From positions 1 to 64,000 of the forward strand of contig NZ_LGJH01000142.1 of the NCBI RefSeq assembly GCF_001298105.1: a stretch of 64,000 nt of DNA. Reading direction: 5' to 3'. The notes beneath the pieces are model-generated. The model searched no databases and was not told the origin of the DNA. It worked only from the letters and a program-made list of their open reading frames with translations. Both the position numbers and the translations under genes were made by a program. Positions 8,526 through 17,992 of this stretch are shown here, in pieces. Positions within the stretch are counted from its first letter, which is position 1. Every line of letters starts with the position of its first letter. This DNA comes from Novosphingobium sp. ST904 (GTDB taxonomy: Bacteria; Pseudomonadota; Alphaproteobacteria; Sphingomonadales; Sphingomonadaceae).

Positions 8526-9110
8526 TCAATGGCCATTGTGCTCGGCGTAAACGTGCTTCCGCGTAATGTCATAATAGATGTGGGTTCGGTCGCCGCATTC
8601 ACGGCACAGCGAGGTGGAAAAAAGCTCCTCCCCCTGTTTCGGATCGAGGAACATCACCCAAATTGGAACCTCTCGCCCGGCGTTGTCGGTGTAATTTCCC
8701 ATCGGCTGCCACCGCAGTATCTCGCCCGTCATCGTATCCGTTACAAGCAGCGCCGCGCCACGCGGCCCATCGTCGCAGCCTTCGAACACGACGCTCTGCC
8801 CAAGGATGCGGCGCCCGCCGGGTGCGACGCTTTCGGCACGCCAGGAGGATTGCGCCTTATAGCCATCGATTTCGGTTTGCGTGTCGCGATCAATTCCCCC
8901 GAACGTGTCGGGTCCCACTGGCTCGAGCGAGCAAACGGTGTAGCTGTAATAGATCATCGTTTCGCCGATAAAGTCTGAAAGCTTCTTGACCGTAACCGGG
9001 CCTGCGGCTTGTCCGAGAATGCGCGCGTTCATCGCGCCGTCCCACCACATGCTGTTGGGCTCTTTTTTTACGAACACGCTTGGTGCGGCATTCACGGCCA
9101 CGCTGGACAT
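8526..9110 (-). CDS. Exported hypothetical protein
   Basis: 194 aa from the first ATG. The codons just upstream of that ATG read L-L-A-A-I-L-L-S in frame before a stop, continuing into MSSVAVNAAPS, so the true product probably begins upstream at a non-ATG codon (or a small indel hides the ATG) and carries a cleavable signal peptide ending near AVNAA. The mature part is rich in Trp and Tyr with paired cysteines (CSLE, EGCDD, CRECG), suggesting a periplasmic fold with disulfides. No family is recognised. It is monocistronic on the minus strand. Confidence 0.6.
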   Translation of the reverse strand: MSSVAVNAAPSVFVKKEPNSMWWDGAMNARILGQAAGPVTVKKLSDFIGETMIYYSYTVCSLEPVGPDTFGGIDRDTQTEIDGYKAQSSWRAESVAPGGRRILGQSVVFEGCDDGPRGAALLVTDTMTGEILRWQPMGNYTDNAGREVPIWVMFLDPKQGEELFSTSLCRECGDRTHIYYDITRKHVYAEHNGH

Positions 9111-9212
9111 CGATAGTAAAATGGCTGCTAGCAGAACATTCCCATTTGTTCACTGGACGGACTGGGCTTTAGCAAGGTGAGACGCCCGAACTGAGCTCAC
9201 TGGCTCATCGAT

Positions 9213-9854
9213 TCATTTGAGCGAGCAACCGCCCAAAGAGTAGCCATCGCCAAACGTTTCGCGGATGTCTTCGCATATGAAGGAAATCCTGGCGCCTTTC
9301 TTCAGCGACCCAATTTCCTTGCCGTCCTTCGCTGCAAAGGATGCGCTGACAAAATGCGTAAGATAATCCTCCGTCTTGCCAGTGAATGAGACCACCGGGG
9401 CGCTGGCATCACCCCCGAACTCCTGGATGACCTCTTTCGTGAAGCGAAGGCGGTGCTTTCCGTACTTCTCGCCTGCGGCAATTTTATTGCCCTCAACGTC
9501 CTTCCATATGCCTTTGATGGTAGCGTCTATGATGGGGGCGTTGGCCATATCGAATGTTTCGCCTGACGTGTTGAAGGCATCTTTGTTCATCGCTTCACCT
9601 AAAGACTGGGTGCCCTTAATCCAGCCGTAACAGACGTAGAGCGTCAGGACGCCCGTCACGATTCCAGCGATTGCGAGCGATCTCGACTTCCGGAGAAGGG
9701 CGATTAGACCAAAGAGGATCGCTAACGGCCCTAAAATCCACGATACGAAGCCGATTAGCGGAATGAATGAGAGTATCAGACCGATTAGTCCGACAATGAA
9801 TGCCGCTTTTCCTAGCGCATTGTGGTCAGGTCTACTTGCAGCATCTGTAGTCAT
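9213..9854 (-). CDS. Membrane protein with DUF4190-like N-terminus and OB-like domain
   Basis: 213 aa, start chosen at the ATG preceded by GGGGGCGAT. Residues about 14-75 form two to three transmembrane helices (AAFIVGLIGLILSFIPLIG, LGPLAILFGLIALL, IAGIVTGVLTLYVCYG), as in DUF4190 proteins. Residues about 100-213 are soluble and resemble the small beta-barrel (OB-like) domain often fused to such anchors (VVSFTGKTEDYLTHFVSA, RISFICEDIRETFGDGYSL). Two cysteines near the end could pair. Function unknown; likely an envelope protein with its domain outside the inner membrane. Confidence 0.6.
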   Translation of the reverse strand: MTTDAASRPDHNALGKAAFIVGLIGLILSFIPLIGFVSWILGPLAILFGLIALLRKSRSLAIAGIVTGVLTLYVCYGWIKGTQSLGEAMNKDAFNTSGETFDMANAPIIDATIKGIWKDVEGNKIAAGEKYGKHRLRFTKEVIQEFGGDASAPVVSFTGKTEDYLTHFVSASFAAKDGKEIGSLKKGARISFICEDIRETFGDGYSLGGCSLK

Positions 9855-9975
9855 ATCGCCCCCTGTATAAATATCATCGACGCCTGCGTTATATCGTTGA
9901 TTATCCAGTCGCAAGATCCCCGCTACCTCTATACGCGGAAATGGGTTGGGAAGGCCCGCACCTAGCGAACGCGTG

Positions 9976-10746
9976 CTAATTGCACAGTTTCCCGTAACTG
10001 CTCGGCGTGACGCCGAGCACGCGCTTAAACATAGTCGAGAAATTGCCCGGCCCGTCATATCCGAGATCATAGGCGATCGAGGTTACCGACGCCCCCGCGG
10101 CTAATTTCGGCAGCGCGACCGAGATACAGGCCTGCTGACGCCATTCCGCAAAGCTCATCCCAGTCTGCCCCCGAAAGAGACGTGTGAAAGTGCGCCTGTT
10201 CATTCCCATCAAGTCTGCCCAGCCATCGATCGTCGATGTCGCGTCGGGACGTCTGAGAAAGGCGTGGCAAAGCTGCGCAAGCGCATTGTGTGCGGGAAAT
10301 GGCACGGCCAACGGTATGAGGGGGGCGATGCTAATCTCCGCCAGCAGTAAATTCATGACCATTCCGTCGCGGCCAGCCAAATTATATTCCGATGGGACAT
10401 CCGCCGCCGCGGCGAGCAAGTGGCGAAGAAGCGGAGAGACCCCGACGACCTCGCACTTAACGTCCCGCCCCGGGCATGCGGCGGGTTCGATAAGAACGCT
10501 GCGAGTTTGGACGGCGCCAACCATGCGGACCGAATGCGGGGTGCCGGCGGGGATCCAGACGGCACGTTCGGGCGGGGCGACCCATGCCCCATTGGGCGTG
10601 CTTACGGCCATCACCCCGGTGGCGGCATATAGAAACTGACTGCGCTGGTGGCGATGTTCAGCAAGCTCGTGCGAGTCGGGAAAATCATGCCCGACGGCGA
10701 TCGCTGGACGGTCGACTATCTCATCAGGTTCGGCATCAATATCCAT
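9976..10746 (-). CDS. AraC-family regulator with cupin sensor
   Basis: 256 aa. The N-terminal cupin (HRHQRSQFLYAATGVM, WVAPPERAVWIPAGTPH) and C-terminal double helix-turn-helix (FRGQTGMSFAEWRQQ, DLGYDGPGNFSTMFKRVLGVTP) give the architecture of NimR-like AraC regulators. Such proteins usually control a divergent exporter gene, and an MFS exporter starts 93 bp away on the other strand. Repression or activation of that exporter in response to a small molecule is inferred. Confidence 0.85.
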   Translation of the reverse strand: MDIDAEPDEIVDRPAIAVGHDFPDSHELAEHRHQRSQFLYAATGVMAVSTPNGAWVAPPERAVWIPAGTPHSVRMVGAVQTRSVLIEPAACPGRDVKCEVVGVSPLLRHLLAAAADVPSEYNLAGRDGMVMNLLLAEISIAPLIPLAVPFPAHNALAQLCHAFLRRPDATSTIDGWADLMGMNRRTFTRLFRGQTGMSFAEWRQQACISVALPKLAAGASVTSIAYDLGYDGPGNFSTMFKRVLGVTPSSYGKLCN

Positions 10747-10838
10747 ATTGTCTCACTCTCAGAAAATTTTGGCTCGCACAAGAAAGCGGGAACGACGAAC
10801 CCTTGTTACAGGCGGTCGGCATTTCGAAAGACGCCCCT

Positions 10839-12119
10839 ATGAACGACACGACTGCCAGCCTGCCCGCTCACCATATCCCGACGCCAGCCCCGCGCCAGCA
10901 TCCTCCAAAATTCGTGCTGGAAATCGTCGGTGCGGTCGCTCTCGCCCATCTACTGAACGATCTGATCCAAGCCGTGCTTCCCGCCATTTATCCAATGCTC
11001 AAGGATAAATATCATCTCAGCTTCGCCGAGATCGGCTGGATTACGCTCGTCTATCAGGTCACCGCTTCGCTGCTCCAGCCGTGGGTCGGCTTTTATACCG
11101 ACAAGCGCCCTCTGCCCTATCTGCTGCCGCTCGGGATGGTGGTCACGCTCGCAGGCGTAGGGGCGCTCGCAGCAGCGGGAAGCTATTCCGCCCTGATCAT
11201 GGCCTCGGCCGTCATCGGGGTCGGGTCGGCGACCTTCCATCCCGAAGCTTCGCGCGTCGCGCGAATGGCGTCGGGCGGCCGGTTCGGAACGGCGCAATCG
11301 GCATTTCAGGTCGGCGGCAACACAGGCTCGGCCCTCGGCCCCATTGTGGCGTCCATCGTCATTCTCCCGTTCGGCCAGACGGCCGTCGGCTGGCTTGCCT
11401 TTGCCGCCATTGCCGCGATCTGGGTGCTTTTCATTGTGACACGTTGGCGTTTGCGGGCGGCAGCCGCGCAGCCGGTCGCGGCCGGTCCGTCGCCAGCGTC
11501 GCCGTACAGCCGCCGCGAGATCATCCGCGCGCTTTCGGTGATCGGGGTGCTTATGTTCGCGAAATTTATCTACATCGGCGCCTTCACGAACTACTTCACA
11601 TTCTATCTCATCGAGCGCTTCGACCTCGGAGTCCGAGACTCGCAATTCTATCTCTTCTGCTTTCTTGCCGCGGTTGCCGCGGGAACATTCGCGGGCGGCC
11701 CGGTGGGAGACCGGATCGGGAGAAAAGCGGTCATCTGGGTATCCTTCCTGGGTGTCGCCCCTTTTGCGATGATCCTGCCGCACGCCAATCTGGCGTGGAC
11801 CGCGATCCTTGCTGTGTCGATCGGCTTGATCATGTCGTCCGCATTCGCCGCGCTCGTCGTCTATGCGCAGGAGCTCGTTCCCGGCCGTGTCGGCCTCGTC
11901 TCGGGACTGATGTTCGGCCTGATGTTCGGGATTAGTGGGATCGGGGCTGCCGGCCTTGGCCAGCTCGCGGATTTCCATGGCATCGTCTGGGTGTTCAAAT
12001 ACTGCGCCTATCTGCCGCTTCTAGGGGTTGCGACCTGTATGCTTCCCGCGCCGGGGGGGCCGCTCGTCGCAATCGGCCCTGATGACATCCACCATCACCC
12101 ATCAAACATTGAGGACTGA
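10839..12119 (+). CDS. fsr: MFS exporter, fosmidomycin-resistance (Fsr) type
   Basis: 426 aa with about twelve transmembrane helices. The start at 10839 gives a cytosolic Pro/His-rich tail before the first helix. Typical Fsr features are AHLLNDLIQAVLPAIYP in helix 1, FHPEASRVAR after helix 4 and GQLADFHG near the C-terminus, plus a His-rich tail (DDIHHHP). Members are proton-driven drug exporters of the inner membrane. The divergent AraC regulator at 9976-10746 probably controls it. The substrate here is unknown. Confidence 0.85.
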   Translation: MNDTTASLPAHHIPTPAPRQHPPKFVLEIVGAVALAHLLNDLIQAVLPAIYPMLKDKYHLSFAEIGWITLVYQVTASLLQPWVGFYTDKRPLPYLLPLGMVVTLAGVGALAAAGSYSALIMASAVIGVGSATFHPEASRVARMASGGRFGTAQSAFQVGGNTGSALGPIVASIVILPFGQTAVGWLAFAAIAAIWVLFIVTRWRLRAAAAQPVAAGPSPASPYSRREIIRALSVIGVLMFAKFIYIGAFTNYFTFYLIERFDLGVRDSQFYLFCFLAAVAAGTFAGGPVGDRIGRKAVIWVSFLGVAPFAMILPHANLAWTAILAVSIGLIMSSAFAALVVYAQELVPGRVGLVSGLMFGLMFGISGIGAAGLGQLADFHGIVWVFKYCAYLPLLGVATCMLPAPGGPLVAIGPDDIHHHPSNIED

Positions 12120-12269
12120 AATCAGACAAGCCGTTCCCGGTGCATTGATCACGTCGCTAATAAGGGCGACGTGCTCTCTGCAGGGCAAAAGCTATTGGCA
12201 ATACTGACTACCGCAGGTGCCAAAGGGTGCATAGGAAGAGGCACTCCTAGCCCGTTGCCTATTGCCTGC

Positions 12270-13922
12270 TCAAGAAGCTCTCAGTCTGAAGATATTGCTG
12301 AAGTCGGTCACCGGCCTCGCCGAAGCGCCGCACGGCCTGTGGAGATTGGCCAGCATCGAGGAGATACGGTCGCCTGTGCGTAATGCGAGAGCTACGATCG
12401 TCAGCGTGGGGTTTGCCCACCCCGCCGTGGGAAAGGTCGACGAGCCGACGACGTAAAGATTACGAAGGCCGTGCACGCGTCCGTTAGCGTCGACCACGCC
12501 GGTTCGCGAAGTGGCCGACATTCGCGTCGTCCCCATATGATGATAACCGCCGATCGGATGCGAAGAGACGAGACGATCGCTCTGCCACGCCGGACCATCT
12601 TCGGCCAGCCAGTCTGCTGCTTCGACATGCCCTTTTCCGAGGCGCGCGAGTTCGTCGCCGAGCGCCAGCACCAAGCCCGCCACGCTACGCTTGTCGAGCG
12701 GCGACAGTCGCCAGTCGAGGTTGACCCGCCGGACCCCGAGCGGATCGATCTGGGAGCCAAGGGTGACGCGGCTGTCCGGATTGGGAGATTGCTCGGCGCG
12801 GATAAGGAGCGCGACGTCGGCAAAGCCCGCTTTGTGCAGCAGCCAAGGCCGAGCCGGATCGATATGACGCTGGGCCCAGTTCGCTGCCTTCTTCGTCACC
12901 ATCCAGAGAGCGCGGCCTTGTTTTGTCGGAGCAAGGTCATGCTTGAGACTACCGTATACCCGCATGCCGACGAATTGCGCAGCCTGGACTGGCTGACGAG
13001 CGACGATCGTTAGCGAGCTGTTCAAAATGCCTGCGCGCCGCTGAAGAGCCGCGGCCGGCGTGATCAGGCCGGCGACGTCGTGTCCTGCGATCCGATGGCG
13101 CCGCGCAAAGCATTTCAGGAGATTCCAACTGTCTCCCCCAATGATGCGGCCCCCGCGCGCATGGGGATGTTCCATGAAATAGCGCCCCACTTGATCATAG
13201 TCGTTACCGATGTCGGAGGCGAGAAGCAGCCGGGCATTTTCGATTCCACCCGCTGCGAGCACGACCGCGTCGGCGACGACCATTAGCCGCCCGCCCTTTA
13301 AAGAGCGCGCTTCGACTCGCTGCACAACGCCCGCGCGCTCTTCGATACCGGAGACGCTCGCGTGACAGGCGACCTCGCAGCGCGGATGCGCAACCAAGTC
13401 GGCGCAGGCCCCGAAGGTAAAACGGTTGACCGCAGGGTCGAATGTCCAGACTGGCGTTTTGAGCAGTTGCGCATCGAAAGCCGGAACGGGCGCGCGGGCA
13501 GAACCTACCTCCGCCAGTTCGATCCGCCGCTTGGGAAGGGCGAACATCGGCCGTGCTTCAGCATAATAGGAGGCCAGATCGTCCAGATCGATGGGCCAGC
13601 CGGAATGTGGCACCCAGTCTCGGCGCTCGAAATCGATCGCATCCAGTTCGGCGCAGCGCCCGCCCCAAATCGCGGTGGTGCCGCCAAAGAAACGCATTCG
13701 CGCGTGGTCGAGAGGGTAATAGTCTTCGCCGCTGCTCGTTCCGGCATTGAGGTCGGCCGTCGCTGCCTCGAAATCCGTGCCGCCGCTTTCGAGAAGCAGC
13801 ACCTCATGTCCTGCAGCGAGAAGCCGCCGGGTCAGTGCGATACCCGCCACGCCGGCGCCGACCACGCAGACCTCGGTCCGGCGCCGGATGGTGCCGTCAA
13901 CGGTGTCGAGATCGAGCATCAT
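12270..13922 (-). CDS. GMC-family FAD oxidoreductase
   Basis: 550 aa. N-terminal dinucleotide fold (VCVVGAGVAGIALTRRLL with LLLESGG), FAD-contact region GGTTAIWGGRC, and C-terminal catalytic residues in GGYHHMGTTRMS (His) and AGWANPTLTIVALALR (Asn), as in glucose-methanol-choline enzymes of the sugar or alcohol dehydrogenase branch. The start at the paired ATG (13922/13919) overlaps the glucokinase 3' end by 26 bp. It is last in a sugar-uptake operon, so oxidation of a sugar or glycoside, possibly at C3, is a reasonable inference. No Tat signal is visible. Confidence 0.8.
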   Translation of the reverse strand: MMLDLDTVDGTIRRRTEVCVVGAGVAGIALTRRLLAAGHEVLLLESGGTDFEAATADLNAGTSSGEDYYPLDHARMRFFGGTTAIWGGRCAELDAIDFERRDWVPHSGWPIDLDDLASYYAEARPMFALPKRRIELAEVGSARAPVPAFDAQLLKTPVWTFDPAVNRFTFGACADLVAHPRCEVACHASVSGIEERAGVVQRVEARSLKGGRLMVVADAVVLAAGGIENARLLLASDIGNDYDQVGRYFMEHPHARGGRIIGGDSWNLLKCFARRHRIAGHDVAGLITPAAALQRRAGILNSSLTIVARQPVQAAQFVGMRVYGSLKHDLAPTKQGRALWMVTKKAANWAQRHIDPARPWLLHKAGFADVALLIRAEQSPNPDSRVTLGSQIDPLGVRRVNLDWRLSPLDKRSVAGLVLALGDELARLGKGHVEAADWLAEDGPAWQSDRLVSSHPIGGYHHMGTTRMSATSRTGVVDANGRVHGLRNLYVVGSSTFPTAGWANPTLTIVALALRTGDRISSMLANLHRPCGASARPVTDFSNIFRLRAS

Positions 13923-14936
13923 CGGCCGTTCCGATCGTCCACGAGCGCGGGCACGGCGGGCGGCTGGCGCCCGCAGAATGTTCGATTGCATAGGCAGCGG
14001 CGGCACCGAGCAGGCCGGGGTTCGGATGGGTCAGAACCTTGACCGGGATCCCAGACATATAGGCTTCGAACCGACCCTTGGCGGCGAACCTCAGCGGAAA
14101 GCCCGAGTGGGAGAGCCGGTCCGCAAGACGCAGGCCGAGCCCGCCCGCGATAACGAGGCCCGATTCATCTTGCGCAAGTGCCAAATCCCCTCCGAACCCA
14201 CCGAGGCAGAGGCAGAAGCGCTCCAGTGCGGCTTCTGCCATCGGGTCCGAGCCGCGAGCGCGACCGTCCACAAGTCTTCAATGTCGTAGGATCCGTGAGT
14301 GACGTCGCCTTCCGCCATCACCTCATAGATGTTTTTCAGTCCCGGGCCCGAAAGGATCCGTTCGGCCGACACCCGCCGGAACCGGGCGCGCAGCGCCGTG
14401 GCCAGCCGGTCCTCGATCGGATCGAGCGGCGCAAAGTCCATATGCCCGCCTTCGGTTTCGCTGACATAGGGGCCGGTAGCGGTTCGAAGGACATGCGCGA
14501 CCCCCGGTCCCGTTCCGGGGCCGACAATGCTGATCGTCCCCCGCCCGGGCAAGTCGACGTCGGGGCCGCAAACATGTTGAAGCTCGCCGGGTCCCATCAC
14601 TGCGATCGCATATCCGATCGCCGCGAAGTCGTTTACAACGGTCGCGCTGTCGACGCCGAGCGACGCGCCCGCGGCGGCCGGGCGAATGATCCAGCTGCTG
14701 TTGGTGAGCTTCAGCACATCGCCGTGGACGGGACCGGCAAAGGCGATGGCGACGGCGTTCGGCAGAGCTTGGCCGAGCTTTCCGGCAAACGCCGACCACG
14801 CCCTTTCGAGGCTGGGAAAATCGCCTGTCAGGAAGGTGGTCGCCTCGCCGAGGTTACCAACCCTTCCCGCTTCTATTTCGGCAAGGGCGAGGGGGACATG
14901 GGTGCCGCCGACGTCGATCGTCACAATCCGTTTCAT
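13897..14936 (-). CDS. glk: Glucokinase (one frameshift)
   Basis: About 345 codons once a single-base deletion near 14253 is bridged. The N-terminus has the ROK/hexokinase-type ATP loop (TIDVGGTH), then AFAGPVHGD, LTNSSW, VVNDFAAIGYA, VGPGTGPGVA and ETEGGHMDFAP. After the shift the C-terminal half continues GSDPMAEAALERFCLCLGGFGGDLAL, GLVIAGGLGLRL and PNPGLLGAAAAYA. This is the bacterial Glk family, which phosphorylates glucose in the cytosol. It sits 40 bp downstream of the oprB-like gene and upstream of the GMC oxidoreductase. Conservation on both sides of the shift suggests a sequencing indel. Confidence 0.85.
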
Positions 14937-14976
14937 TGGGTGGTGGCCCTTTGTAGATGGAAGATGAGGCTGCGTT

Positions 14977-16329
14977 TCACAGGGCCAGCGACGCCTTGAG
15001 GCCGACGACGACTACGTCGTTCGCGGCATCGTAACCGCCCGGGACCATCACATATTGGAGGTTCGGCCGCAGGGTGACGCCGGCGAACCGCCGCAGCGTG
15101 TAGGAAAGTTCGGCGGCGTATTCCGCATCGGGCTTCGGCTCGCCGGGCACGAGCCCGATGACCGCGCGGCCGTTCACATTCGCGCGGGCAACCGCAAATG
15201 CGATGTCGTCGTGCGGGCGCCCCGGGATGAGGCCCGTGTAGAACAGCCCGGCTGCGACCTGATTGTCGGTAACGGTGGTTCGCCGATCGGCCTGGGTGAC
15301 GTTGAGAAAAGCCACCAGGCCCGTCGTCGTCTGCGGGCCGCTGGCCCTCTCGCGCGCGGCCCCGGTCAGTTGCTGCTGGAATTGTGCGTAGACACCATAG
15401 CGTCCATCGCGTCGCAGCGGATCCAGGCCTGTGACCGGCCGCTGGTCTGGATCGATGCGCCGCGCCACATCGTCGGCATCGGCTGTATTGTACCAACCGC
15501 CGACGCGATAAGCGCCGGGCAAGCCCGACCGGCCGCGCCTTGGCGTATAGCCCACTTCGATCGGCACGAGCATGCCCGTGGCACCATGGAAATGCCCGAT
15601 CGAGAAGTCCTTCTCGAGATTGCGCGGATTGACCTCATAGGCGCCGGCCATCGCATAGAAGCGGTCGCTGCGTACGCGCAGGCGCGCGCCCCATTGGCTG
15701 ATCGGCCAGTTGTACCAATAATCGCCGGCCAGGTTTCCGGGCGGCGAACCGCAGAAGCTCAGATTCTGGAGCTGGCACGAAAAGGCGGCAAAGTCCTCGC
15801 CCTGCGTGAGACGGCCGAGTTTGATGTCGGCATGCCCGTCCAGAAAGCTTTGCTGATACCAGAATTGGGTCAGGCGCCAGGTCTGGCCGCGTCCGTAGAC
15901 TTCCTGCACCTGCTGCAACACGCCAAGGCCCGCCGCCGCACCAAGGTCCTTGCCGCGCCGATAGGTAATCGTTGCCTTGAACGTGCCGCCGGCGAGCCCG
16001 ACGAGTTTCTCGAAATCGAGCGTCACCCCAAGGGCGAACTGGCCGGTTTCGCGAACGCGTTCGCGCTCGCCGCCCGATGCATTCCACGCTGTTTCGGAAA
16101 CATAGGAGGCGCTGAGATCGACCCCCTCGTCGCGCATCCGGGTCCGCAGGCCGCCCCATTCACCGCTCAGGGTCTGGGGGGCATCTGAGGCCGCGGCCGG
16201 AACAGCGGGCTCGGCAGGCTGGACCCTGTCGGTGGTATCGGCAGTCTCGGCAGGGCCGGCCTGGGCAAAGGCAGGGACAGCCGCCAGCAGGCCGATGCCG
16301 AGCCCGGTGGGCACGAACAAAGAGCGCAT
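14977..16329 (-). CDS. oprB: OprB-family carbohydrate porin
   Basis: 450 aa, starting 1 bp after the permease stop. A signal peptide (LGIGLLAAVPAFAQA) precedes a Thr/Pro/Ala linker and an OprB domain that opens with the family signature LSGEWGGLRTRMRDEGV. Further family features are FKATITYRRGKDLG, FWYQQSFLDGHADIKLGRL and CQLQNLSFCGSPPG. It ends in a beta-strand, VVVVGLKASLAL, suitable for outer-membrane insertion. It forms a sugar-selective outer-membrane pore, and its neighbours are a sugar permease and glucokinase. Confidence 0.9.
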   Translation of the reverse strand: MRSLFVPTGLGIGLLAAVPAFAQAGPAETADTTDRVQPAEPAVPAAASDAPQTLSGEWGGLRTRMRDEGVDLSASYVSETAWNASGGERERVRETGQFALGVTLDFEKLVGLAGGTFKATITYRRGKDLGAAAGLGVLQQVQEVYGRGQTWRLTQFWYQQSFLDGHADIKLGRLTQGEDFAAFSCQLQNLSFCGSPPGNLAGDYWYNWPISQWGARLRVRSDRFYAMAGAYEVNPRNLEKDFSIGHFHGATGMLVPIEVGYTPRRGRSGLPGAYRVGGWYNTADADDVARRIDPDQRPVTGLDPLRRDGRYGVYAQFQQQLTGAARERASGPQTTTGLVAFLNVTQADRRTTVTDNQVAAGLFYTGLIPGRPHDDIAFAVARANVNGRAVIGLVPGEPKPDAEYAAELSYTLRRFAGVTLRPNLQYVMVPGGYDAANDVVVVGLKASLAL

Positions 16330-16330
16330 C

Positions 16331-17568
16331 TTAAGTCTCCAGAGGCTTTGCGGCCGATCGGCCGAACGCTGCGATGAGCGCGTAACAGGCGACCGGGACA
16401 ATGAGGGCGGCGGAGACACTGAGCGCGTCGGCCAAGCTTCCGGTGACGAGCGGCACGACGCGCCGCCGACGATCGCCATGCATAGCAGACCCGATGCCTC
16501 GGGCGTCTTGTTTCCCTGCCCTTCGACCGCGAGCGAAAAGATGGTCGGGAACATGATCGAGTTGAACAGCCCGACCGCGATAATCGACCATCCGGCAAGC
16601 GGTCCGCTCGTCGCCATCGAGATAAGGACGAGCGTTCCGGCGCACAGCGCAGCGATCGCAAGAAGTTTGCCGGGAACGACGCGCTTGAGGAGCCAGGCAC
16701 CCGCAAACCGGCCGACGATGGCACCGCCCCAGTAGAGCGATAGCCGTTCGCCGGCACTTTGCGCGGTGAGGCCAAACGTATCGGACTGTTCGAGATAGCT
16801 GACGAGGAGACTGCCGATCGCGACCTCGGCCCCGACATAAATGAACAGCGCGCTTGCGCCGAAGGCTATGCGCCGCTGCCGAAGCAGCGAGAGCGTGTCG
16901 AGAAGGCCGACCTTGTCGGGCTTCTCGGTCGTAAGCTGGCTGCGGCGCGACGAGAACACCAGGGCAACCAGGATGAGGACGATCGCGATGGCTACATAGA
17001 TTTGGCTGATAATAGCGGTCTCGGCTGCGCGGTGCGCGGCGAGTTCGGACGGCGAAAGGGCCGCCTGATCCACCGGAATAGCCGTGCCCAATATCATCTG
17101 CGCCCCGATGTACGGCCAGATCGTGGTGCCGAGCGAGTTGAAGGCCTGCGCAAGGGTCAAGCGGCTGCTGGCGCCCGCAGGATCTCCGAGCGTCGTGATC
17201 AGCGGGTTCGACGCGACCTGCAGGATCGTGATGCCGCTTGCCAGAATGAACAGCGCTTCGAGAAAGGGCCAATAGCTGCCCGAACCCGACGCGGGCCAGA
17301 ACAGGAGGGCACCGAAAGCCATCAGCGCCAGCCCGGCAACGAGCCCGCGGACATAGCCGACGCGGGACACGAGCATTGCCTGCGGGGATCGAGACCAGAA
17401 AATAGGCCATGAAGAGGCGAACTGGGTGAGCATCACCTCGGCGTAGCTGAGCGCGAAAAGCCCTTTCAGCTTCGGGATCAGGACATCGTTGAGGCTCGTG
17501 GCGCCGCCCCAGATGAAGAATAGTCCGAAAACCAGCCATACCAGCGACCGCATGCCGATCGACGACAC
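16331..17568 (-). CDS. gluP: Sugar/proton symporter, FHS (GluP/FucP) family (three indels)
   Basis: About 412 codons read across three single-base indels (near 17415, 17377 and 16459). Corrected, it shows the FHS pattern FGLFFIWGGATSLNDVLIPKLK, MLTQFAFFMAYFLVSIPAG, QVASNPLITTLG, FNSLGTTIWPYIG and MAIVGGAVVPLVTG, with about twelve transmembrane helices. It imports glucose/galactose-type sugars across the inner membrane with protons. The GTG at 17568 is the first possible start in frame; no strong ribosome-binding site is seen. It is the first gene of the porin, glucokinase and GMC operon. As sequenced, the last shift would fuse it in frame to the porin. Confidence 0.8.
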
Positions 17569-17992
17569 GGCTGTGTCCGCTTGTGTTTGAGTTTCGTATC
17601 ATGCGCTCCGATAAGACGAGGCATCGTGCCCGCCCGCGACCGTTGGACGCGGCGGGGATGTCTCAGGAGCGCTGACCCGAGGCGAAATTCTCGCTGGGTT
17701 TAATCATATCAAGGTACAGGAAAGCAGACACTTAGCGACATACCGTCACCGCAACCCACCACCTTAGGCTATGACGGCCTCATAGAACCGACCGGCGGTT
17801 CGGTTGCAATCGGCTCCAAAATGTGGGGGTCGGAGCGGCGCTAAATTGCGCCCCGTGCCCGCGCGCTCGTTGCGCTCGGGCAGGCACCCGGCTTCCAAAA
17901 AAGCGATGGCCGAGGCAACGGTGGCGAGCATCCAAGTCGCGCCGACTTTGCGGGTCTGGGACTATTGCTCGCCGCGCGAAAGACCGGAGCGC
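17569..17992. promoter_or_regulatory. Leader region of the sugar operon
   Basis: 424 bp between the AraC-type gene and gluP, with no coding signal. As the only sizeable gap ahead of the gluP-oprB-glk-GMC operon it should hold its promoter. No clear operator palindrome was found. Confidence 0.4.

Noticed and set aside
10950..11978. A 342-codon minus-strand frame opposite the MFS exporter
   Set aside because: Very Arg/Asp/Gly-rich with no domain; it mirrors the codon bias of the exporter on the other strand, which has clear Fsr motifs.
15055..16188. A 377-codon plus-strand frame opposite oprB
   Set aside because: No recognisable motif or ribosome-binding site, and the opposite strand encodes a clear OprB porin with a signal peptide.
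14977..17568. A single 863-codon frame joining a sugar permease to a porin
   Set aside because: The join passes through an out-of-frame stretch where the conserved permease C-terminus continues in another frame and stops at 16331. The porin has its own ATG and signal peptide at 16329. The fusion is an indel artefact.
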